64,000 nucleotides of DNA from DASSTY01 sp035760645 (GTDB lineage: Bacteria; Gemmatimonadota; Gemmatimonadetes; Gemmatimonadales; GWC2-71-9). The stretch spans positions 1 through 64,000 of the forward strand of contig DASTSO010000106.1 of NCBI GenBank assembly GCA_035760645.1, written 5' to 3'. Positions within the stretch are counted from its first letter, which is position 1, and every line of letters starts with the position of its first letter. Shown here in pieces: positions 58,508 to 64,000 of the stretch. The translations under genes were made by a program, and so were the position numbers. A model generated the notes under the pieces. That model ran no database searches, had not been told where the DNA came from, and saw nothing but the letters and a program-made list of their open reading frames with translations.

Positions 58508-59604
58508 CCGCACACGACGACCTCGAGCTGGGCTGCCACAGCTGTCACACGACCCGACGGAACGACCGCCGGCGCGCGCTCTGGCGCTGGGGCAACCGGC
58601 TGCAGGAGCAGGTCGTGCGGCTCGAGGGCGTGGTGGGACGCATGCGCCACCGGCACGGCCCCGCCCGGCCCGACATCGCTCGCGACGAGCTCGTCGTGCT
58701 CTGCGTGGGCCGCGACGTCGAGGCGTGGATCGGCGAGTTCCTCGAGCATCATCTCGCCCTCGGCGCCGCGCACGTGGTGCTGCTCGACAACGCCTCCGAG
58801 GACGACACGGTGGCGATCGCCTCGCGCTTCCCGCGCGTCACGGTCTTCACGAGCGCGCTGCCGTTCGGGCACCTCGAGGTCGGGATGCGGCGCTGGCTCA
58901 CCCGCACCTTCGCCGCCGACCGCTGGAGCCTCTACTGCGACGCCGACGAGCTCTGGGACTACCCCGGCTCCGACCGGCTGCCGCTGCGGGGCTTCCTCGA
59001 CTACCTGGAGCGCCACGGCTACAAGGCGGTCACGGGGCAGATGCTCGACCTCTTCGCCGACCGGCCGTTCAGCGAGCTCCCGGGCGCGGCCGGCGCCTCG
59101 CTGCGCGGGACGTACCGCTGGTATGACCTGGCCGATCTCGTTCCCACGCGCGACGTCTACTGGATCCGTGACGGCCAGCTCGACAGCGCGGCGATCGTCT
59201 GCAATTTCGGCGGGATCCGCAAGCGCTTCTTCGGCGACGACTGCCTGCTGCTGACGAAGCATCCGCTCGTCTTCGCCGACCGCACGGTGGGGCTCTACAC
59301 CTACGACGGCCACTTCGTGACCGGCGCGCGGGTGGCCGACGTCTCCACCGTGCTCCTGCACTACAAGTACGTCCCCAACCTGCCCGACCGCGCGCGCAAG
59401 AGCGTGGACTGGGTGAACCCCGAGCTCTACCGCGGGCTCTCGCGGGTGCTGGCCGAGAACCCGACGCTCTGCCTCAAGACGGCGAGCGCGCGCGAGCTGC
59501 GCCACGTAGACGAGCTGGTGGCGAACGGCTTCCTGGTCGTCAGCGAGCGATATCGGGAGTGGTTGGCGGCCCGCGCGGGCGCGCTGGCTATGCCGCGCCG
59601 GTAG
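58504..59604 (+). CDS. Glycosyltransferase family 2/92-like
   Basis: This is a cytosolic GT-A fold glycosyltransferase of 366 aa. An unusual Cys/His-rich start (GCHSCHTTRR) and a helical leader precede the catalytic domain, which begins ELVVLCVGRDVEAWIGEFLEHHLALGA. The nucleotide/metal motif is CDADELWDYPG (DxD), typical of the GT92/DUF23-like group. HYKYVPNLPDRARKSV is the usual downstream segment. It is coupled to the flippase by ATGA and ends 17 bases into the convergent glycosyltransferase gene. Donor and acceptor are unknown. Confidence 0.85.
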   Translation: MTAHDDLELGCHSCHTTRRNDRRRALWRWGNRLQEQVVRLEGVVGRMRHRHGPARPDIARDELVVLCVGRDVEAWIGEFLEHHLALGAAHVVLLDNASEDDTVAIASRFPRVTVFTSALPFGHLEVGMRRWLTRTFAADRWSLYCDADELWDYPGSDRLPLRGFLDYLERHGYKAVTGQMLDLFADRPFSELPGAAGASLRGTYRWYDLADLVPTRDVYWIRDGQLDSAAIVCNFGGIRKRFFGDDCLLLTKHPLVFADRTVGLYTYDGHFVTGARVADVSTVLLHYKYVPNLPDRARKSVDWVNPELYRGLSRVLAENPTLCLKTASARELRHVDELVANGFLVVSERYREWLAARAGALAMPRR

Positions 59605-60526
59605 GCCGCGCCGCGCCGCGGCGCTCGGGCCACTCGCCGCGCAGCACCCGCCGCCAGATCTGGATGTTCTCGCGGAGCCTCGCCGCGTCGGGGCCGTCGT
59701 GCGCGAGGGCGAGGCGGGCGCGGTCGCGCAGGAGGTGGACGACCATTTGGCCCTTGAGGACGAGGTCGAGCTGGGTGAGCCGGCCGGGCGGGTAGTGGCG
59801 GGCGTAGAACTGCCGCATGCTCGCGTAGAGCTGGACCTGCATCGCGGCGCGCCGCTGCGTGGTGCTCGCCCCGCCGACGTGCACGACGGTCGTGGCCGGC
59901 GTGAAGCGCACCGTCCATCCCGCCGCCCGGAGCCGGTAGCAGAGATCCACTTCCTCCGAGTACATGAAGTACGCCGGATCGAAGCCGCCGACCGCCTCGA
60001 AGGCGCGGCGACGGATCGCCAGCGCCGCGCCGACCACCCAGGGCACGGCGCGGTCGTGGTCGTGCGTCCAGGTGAGGATCGAGCGGTCGCGCCATCCGGG
60101 GACGAGGCGCACGAGCGGGCGGAGCGTGATCGGCCGGAAGAAGGGGCGGGCCGAGTTCTGCAGGGTGCCGTCGGGATTGTGGAGCCGGGGCCCGACGATG
60201 CCGGCGTCCGGGTGGGCGTCCAGATGCGCGGCGAGGATGCGGAGGGTGTCGGGTTGGAGGATCGTGTCGCTGTTGAGCAGGAAGACGTAGGGCGCCCGGC
60301 AGGCGGCGACCGCCTGGTTGGCGGCGGCGCCGTAGCCCGGGTTGCCGAAGTCGGGATGCACCGCGACCTCGGGGAACTCGCGCCGCACCATCTCGACGCT
60401 GCCGTCCGTGGAGCCGTTGTCCTTGACCAGCACCTCGCGCGCCCCGGTCGCCCGGACGCTGGCGAGGCAGGTGCGCAGGTGGTCCACGGTGTTGTAGTTG
60501 ATGACGGCGACGGCCATCTCGGTCAC
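59588..60526 (-). CDS. Glycosyltransferase family 2 (rhamnosyltransferase-like)
   Basis: This is a GT2 glycosyltransferase of 312 aa. It has VINYNTVDHLRTCLASV at the start, VKDNGSTDGSVEMVRREFPEV, LNSDTIL as the DxD-like motif (NSD), and GAALAIRRRAFEAVGGFD with FMYSEEVDLCYRLRAAGW, typical of WbbL-type rhamnosyltransferases. A GGAGGAGAG site precedes the GTG at 60526. It runs opposite to the flippase unit and shares 17 bases with the end of the upstream glycosyltransferase. The 200-base gap to the methyltransferase probably holds divergent promoters, but none is clear. Confidence 0.9.
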   Translation of the reverse strand: MTEMAVAVINYNTVDHLRTCLASVRATGAREVLVKDNGSTDGSVEMVRREFPEVAVHPDFGNPGYGAAANQAVAACRAPYVFLLNSDTILQPDTLRILAAHLDAHPDAGIVGPRLHNPDGTLQNSARPFFRPITLRPLVRLVPGWRDRSILTWTHDHDRAVPWVVGAALAIRRRAFEAVGGFDPAYFMYSEEVDLCYRLRAAGWTVRFTPATTVVHVGGASTTQRRAAMQVQLYASMRQFYARHYPPGRLTQLDLVLKGQMVVHLLRDRARLALAHDGPDAARLRENIQIWRRVLRGEWPERRGAARPTGAA

Positions 60527-60727
60527 GGACGCTCTCCTCCGGGTGTGTTGGATAGATAACGCCGTCGCTCGTGGCCGAACGTAAGTGGGATCACCACGCG
60601 AGCATGCGCCAGGTTCCGGTGCGGTCGAGGGACGGGACCGCATCTTCTACTCTGCATCGCGTCGGCCCCGCCGACCGATGCGCCCCGACCGACCGACCAG
60701 GACGCCCCCCTCTCGCGTGGAGCGTGC

Positions 60728-61651
60728 ATGTCCGCACCGATCCCGTCCGCCCCGCCCGGTGGCCCCGCCGCAGGGGAGCCGGCGGCCGTCGTCTCCGCCG
60801 ACATTCTGATCGCGGGGACACCTCCCGCCGCCGGCGGACGCCCGTCGAGCCCGAGCTTCGAGCCGGACACGGGCGTCCTGGTCGGCGCCGGCCGGGTCCA
60901 CGACACCGAGACCCCCGACGTCGAGACCGCCTCGGACGGCTACACCGAGCGCCGGTTCGGCGGGCCGGCGGGCCGCTGGCTGCTCGAGGAGCAGACTCGC
61001 GCGGTGGATCGCCTGCTGCGCCGCACCGGCGACGCGGCGCTCCAGGTGCTCGAGGTGGGCGGCGGACACGCGCAGGTCACGCCGCTCCTCGTCGAACGGG
61101 GCCACGCGGTGGTGGTGCAGGGCAGCGACCCCATCTGCTTCAAGCGCGTCCTCCCGGTGCGCCGGGCGCACCCGGATCGGGTGCGCGGCTGCGCGTCCGA
61201 TCTCTGGGCGCTGCCCTTCGCCGACGGGAGCTTCGACCTCGTCATGGCCGTGCGCCTCCTGGGCCACGTCGTCCGCTGGCGGGAGCTGCTGGCCGAGATG
61301 ACGCGCGTCTCGCGCCGGTACGTGATCGTCGAGTTCGCCCGGGCGAGCGCGCTGCTGCCGCTGCCCGCGCGCGCCACCGACGCGCTCTTCACGCTCAAGC
61401 GGCGGGTGGAAAACACCACGCGGCCGTTCTTCACCTATCGCGAGCCGCGCGTTGCGGCCGAGCTGGACCGGCTCGGCTTCCGCACGCTCGAGGTCGTGGG
61501 CCAGTTCGCGCTGCCGATGGTGCTGCACCGGGCGCTCAAGGAGCCGCGCACCTCGGCCGCTCTCGAGCGGCTCGCCCGCGGCCTCGGCTTCGGCGACCGG
61601 TTGCGCTCGCCCGCGCTCGTGCTGGCCGAGCGGCGCGCGCCGGAGTCCTGA
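60728..61651 (+). CDS. SAM-dependent class I methyltransferase
   Basis: This is a 307-aa protein with a Rossmann methyltransferase domain (motif I LQVLEVGGGHAQVTPLL, about residues 105-121). LPFADGSFDLVMAVRLLGHV is the motif II/post-II region. The first 65 residues are Pro/Ala-rich and probably disordered. C-terminal RYVIVEFARASAL matches motif III. Its place in a glycan locus suggests methylation of a sugar or lipid-linked precursor, but the substrate is not known. It precedes a GT4 gene by 4 bases. Confidence 0.85.
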   Translation: MSAPIPSAPPGGPAAGEPAAVVSADILIAGTPPAAGGRPSSPSFEPDTGVLVGAGRVHDTETPDVETASDGYTERRFGGPAGRWLLEEQTRAVDRLLRRTGDAALQVLEVGGGHAQVTPLLVERGHAVVVQGSDPICFKRVLPVRRAHPDRVRGCASDLWALPFADGSFDLVMAVRLLGHVVRWRELLAEMTRVSRRYVIVEFARASALLPLPARATDALFTLKRRVENTTRPFFTYREPRVAAELDRLGFRTLEVVGQFALPMVLHRALKEPRTSAALERLARGLGFGDRLRSPALVLAERRAPES

Positions 61652-61655
61652 CGGG

Positions 61656-62834
61656 GTGCGGCCGCTGCGGGTCCTGCACACCATCCGCAGTCTGCGCGTG
61701 GACGGGGTGGTGAAGGTCGTCCTCCGCAACCTCGCGCACTTCGATCCCGACGCCTTCACGCACACCGTCTGCGGGCTCGTGCCCGAGGATGCGCTCGCAC
61801 CCGAGTACCGCGCCCAGGGGATCGAGCCCGTCTTCCTCGCCCATCGCGGGCCGCGCTCCATCCCGGCCACGGTGCGCGCGCTCGTGCGGCTCATCCGCCA
61901 GCGCGAGATCGACGTCGTCCACGCCAACCGCACGCTCGACCTCGCCCTCGCCGGGGCCGCGGCGCGCCGCTGCGGCGTGCCCGTGATCTCGAGTCTCCAC
62001 TGGCTCGGCCGCCTGGACGAGCACCCGCAGGACCACCACATGCCCTGGATCCGCCGCTGGGGTGAGCAGCAGCTCACCGTGCTGCTCAACCGCACGATTC
62101 CCGCGCGCATCGTCGCCGTCTCGGAGGCCGTGCGGCAGAGCTACGCCTCGCTGCCCGGCTTCCCGGCGGGGCGGATGCGGGTGGTCTATCCCGGCCTCGA
62201 CATGCTGGCCGCCACCGCGCCGGACGAGGCCGAGCGCACGGCGCTCGCGCGCGCGCTGGGCATCGAGGGCGCGTGGCCGGTGCTCCTGAACGTGGGGCGC
62301 CTGCAGGCGGTGAAGGGGCAGCGGCATCTCGTGCCGGCGATGGCGCGGATCCGCGAGCGGCTCCCGCGGGCGGTGCTCCTCGTCGCCGGCGAGGGCGAGC
62401 TGCGGCCCGAGCTCGAGCGCGCGCGGGCCGCGGCGGGCCTCGACGACGCGATCCGGCTCCTGGGCGTGCGCTCGGACGTGGACGCGCTGCTCGCCCTCGC
62501 CGACGCGCTCCTGCTCACCTCCGAGAGCGAAGCGGCGCCGCTGCCGCTCTTCGAGGCGATGCGCGCCGGCCGGCCGGTCGTCGCGACCGACGTCGGCGGG
62601 GTCCGCGAGATCGTGCGCGAGGGGAGGGACGGCCTGCTGGTGCCCCGCGGCGACCCCGCGGCGCTCGCCGACGCCGTGGTGCGGCTCGTGACGACGCCGG
62701 GGCTCGCAGAGCGGATGGGCGCGGCGGCCCGGTGCGCCGGGCGCGAGCGCTTCGACATCCGCGTCTCGGTGCGCGCGCTGGAGGAGCTCTATCGCGAGGT
62801 CGCGCGCCCCGTGGCGCGCCCCGTCCCGCGCTGA
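61656..62834 (+). CDS. Glycosyltransferase family 4
   Basis: This is a GT-B retaining glycosyltransferase of 392 aa. The N-terminal domain begins RVLHTIRSLRVDGVVKVVLRNLAHF. The C-terminal donor domain has LLNVGRLQAVKGQRHLVPA and the EX7E motif in SESEAAPLPLFEAMRAGRPVVATDVGGVREIV. Full length, unlike the half-size relative at 46305-46955. The GTG start lies 4 bases after the methyltransferase stop, so both are co-transcribed. Confidence 0.93.
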   Translation: MRPLRVLHTIRSLRVDGVVKVVLRNLAHFDPDAFTHTVCGLVPEDALAPEYRAQGIEPVFLAHRGPRSIPATVRALVRLIRQREIDVVHANRTLDLALAGAAARRCGVPVISSLHWLGRLDEHPQDHHMPWIRRWGEQQLTVLLNRTIPARIVAVSEAVRQSYASLPGFPAGRMRVVYPGLDMLAATAPDEAERTALARALGIEGAWPVLLNVGRLQAVKGQRHLVPAMARIRERLPRAVLLVAGEGELRPELERARAAAGLDDAIRLLGVRSDVDALLALADALLLTSESEAAPLPLFEAMRAGRPVVATDVGGVREIVREGRDGLLVPRGDPAALADAVVRLVTTPGLAERMGAAARCAGRERFDIRVSVRALEELYREVARPVARPVPR

Positions 62835-62844
62835 GGCGCGGCGC

Positions 62845-63672
62845 TCAGGCCGGCGGCCGTTCGGCGATGACGCCCTGGGGGTGCGCCGGGTCGGGCCGGC
62901 AGCGGAAGCCCGCGGCGGTGAGCCGCTCGCTGCACCAGGCCGCGCTCACCGGCGGATGCACCTCGAGCTTGAGCGCGCGTACCCGCTCGGCCCACGCCAG
63001 CGGTCCGGCGAGGATCGCTCCCTCCGCGCCTTCGATGTCCATCTTGAGGTAGTCCACCCGCGCGAGCCCGAAGCGCTCGAAGAGCGTCTCCAGCCGGAGC
63101 GCGGGCGCCTGGCGGCGGGTGGCGTCGGACGTGGCCGGCACGGCCGACGCGGTCGCGTCCGCGGCCGCGGCGATGATCGCGAAGGCGTCGTCTCCCGAGC
63201 CGTCGTAGGCGACGACGCCGTCGCTCGTCCAGATGCCGGCGTGCAGGATCGTCACCCGCGCACCGAACGCCTCGGTGTTGCGCACTGCGAGCCGGTGGTT
63301 CGCCTCGTCGAGCTCGACGCCGACCACGCGGGCGCGCGGATGGAGGTGGGCGAGGTGCGCCACCGTGTAGCCGACGTTGCTGCCGAGGTCGACGATCACG
63401 GCGTCGTTCGGGAGCGGAGCGGGCGGTAGATGGTACTGCCGCACGAAGGTGTCGCGCAGCGTCCAGACGTCCTGCGAGCCGCGGCAGAGAAGGGGGCGAT
63501 TGCCGACCGCGCGCAGGTGGAGCGTGAGCGGCTCGGGTGAGGGGTGGCCCCGCGTGTACGCGCTTCGGAGCCGGAGATACCGCGCCAGCTCGACCGGCGA
63601 GCGGAAGAGCGCCAGGTGGCGCAGCGCCGGCGCGAGCCGGGCGCGGCGGGGTGCGAGGCCTTCCGGGCTCAT
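62845..63672 (-). CDS. FkbM-family methyltransferase
   Basis: This is a SAM-dependent methyltransferase of 275 aa in the FkbM family. Motif I is VIVDLGSNVGYTVAHLAHLHP, followed by VVGVELDEANHRLAVRN. The FkbM-typical LARVDYLKMDIEGAEGAILAGP is at about residues 205-226. Such enzymes O-methylate sugars in surface glycans. It is convergent with the GT4 gene and its ATG overlaps the epimerase stop (ATGA). Confidence 0.9.
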   Translation of the reverse strand: MSPEGLAPRRARLAPALRHLALFRSPVELARYLRLRSAYTRGHPSPEPLTLHLRAVGNRPLLCRGSQDVWTLRDTFVRQYHLPPAPLPNDAVIVDLGSNVGYTVAHLAHLHPRARVVGVELDEANHRLAVRNTEAFGARVTILHAGIWTSDGVVAYDGSGDDAFAIIAAAADATASAVPATSDATRRQAPALRLETLFERFGLARVDYLKMDIEGAEGAILAGPLAWAERVRALKLEVHPPVSAAWCSERLTAAGFRCRPDPAHPQGVIAERPPA

Positions 63673-64000
63673 CCGGCCGCCTCGACCGCGCGCCGGAGGC
63701 CCTCCTCCCAGCCGACCGCGGGCCGCCAGCCGAGGACCTCCTTCGCGCGCGAGCAGTCGAAGCGCAGCTTCGTCGTCTTGCCGAGGAGGAGCCGGCGCGT
63801 CGTCGGCGGCGACTTGCCGAGGGCGCGGCAGAGGGTCTCGACGCCGGCGCCGATCACCCACGCGCCCGCGCGCGGGATCGCCCGCACGGCGAGCGGCCGG
63901 CCGGTGAGCCCGGCGAGGCGCGCGACGAACTCGCGCTGGGTCGGCAGCGCGTCGTCGATGATCGTGAACGTGCCGCCCGCCGCCTCGGGGCGCGTTGCGG
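63669..64000 (-). CDS. NAD-dependent sugar epimerase/dehydratase, C-terminal part (cut by window edge)
   Basis: Only the last 110 residues lie in the window. FTIIDDALPTQREFVARLAG and FDCSRAKEVLGWRPAVGWEEGLRRAVE are typical of the C-terminal substrate domain of extended SDR epimerases (GalE/RfbB-like). The N-terminal Rossmann fold is outside. It would supply or modify nucleotide sugars for the neighbouring glycosyltransferases. It is followed by the FkbM methyltransferase with a four-base overlap. Confidence 0.8.
   Translation of the reverse strand, partial: ATRPEAAGGTFTIIDDALPTQREFVARLAGLTGRPLAVRAIPRAGAWVIGAGVETLCRALGKSPPTTRRLLLGKTTKLRFDCSRAKEVLGWRPAVGWEEGLRRAVEAAG

Overview
The window is very GC-rich bacterial chromosome. 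Genes are tightly packed and many overlap by four bases (ATGA or GTGA). The outer-membrane machinery (TamA/TamB, Lgt, many lipoproteins), a PorX-type response regulator, an Omp85 barrel protein and the overall gene mix fit a Gram-negative lineage such as Gemmatimonadota. That placement is inference from gene content; no rRNA gene is present to confirm it. I see no tRNA, rRNA, CRISPR array, transposase or prophage gene.

Layout. 1-3.9 kb (minus): a glycolate oxidase operon (LON-domain protein, glcD, glcE, glcF; glcF runs off the left edge). 4.0-7.1 kb (minus): a primary-type sigma factor, aroB and a cobalamin adenosyltransferase. 7.3-12.8 kb: ferredoxin reductase, SixA, a PBP4-type carboxypeptidase, and a peptide-type ABC permease with its binding lipoprotein. 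13-20.5 kb (plus): tamA, tamB and a lipid kinase, driven from a promoter that overlaps the divergent ABC promoter. 20.7-28.5 kb (plus): an NtrC-family regulator, small zinc-ribbon protein, NlpC/P60 hydrolase, HAD phosphatase, CYTH protein, membrane protein, acpS, a cytochrome c-FTR1 iron permease and a SodC/CHRD-like lipoprotein.

28.5-28.8 kb is a gene-free, relatively AT-richer island. It carries a strong candidate for a structured small RNA on the minus strand with a sigma-54-like promoter. 28.8-42.6 kb (minus) is one long housekeeping gene train: yebC, ruvC, ruvA, a zinc ribbon, ruvB, queA, tgt, yajC, def, fmt, thiE, thiS, thiG, rsmB, rpe, tlpA-like, tsaD, lgt. It covers Holliday junction processing, queuosine tRNA modification, N-terminal formyl-Met handling, thiamine synthesis, rRNA/tRNA modification and lipoprotein maturation. 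42.8-49.2 kb is mixed: a lipoprotein, a DnaB-core ATPase, a PorX-like regulator, a truncated glycosyltransferase, a patatin-ferredoxin fusion and an orphan DppC-type permease. 49.3-56.9 kb: a class V aminotransferase, tyrS, a class A PBP, an amidohydrolase, argR and an HNH nuclease. 56.9-64 kb is a surface polysaccharide locus (flippase, four glycosyltransferase/methyltransferase genes, FkbM methyltransferase, sugar epimerase cut by the right edge).

The most unusual theme is several families of short G-rich interspersed repeats. Family A is (GGGRCTA)n heptads flanking a conserved core; two copies lie in opposite orientation. Family B is GGCGGGAC arrays around a hairpin core; two full copies lie in opposite orientation and supply stop codons of adjoining genes. 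Family C is GGCGGTC arrays. Repeat-type sequence also sits in frame inside the coding regions of queA and rsmB.
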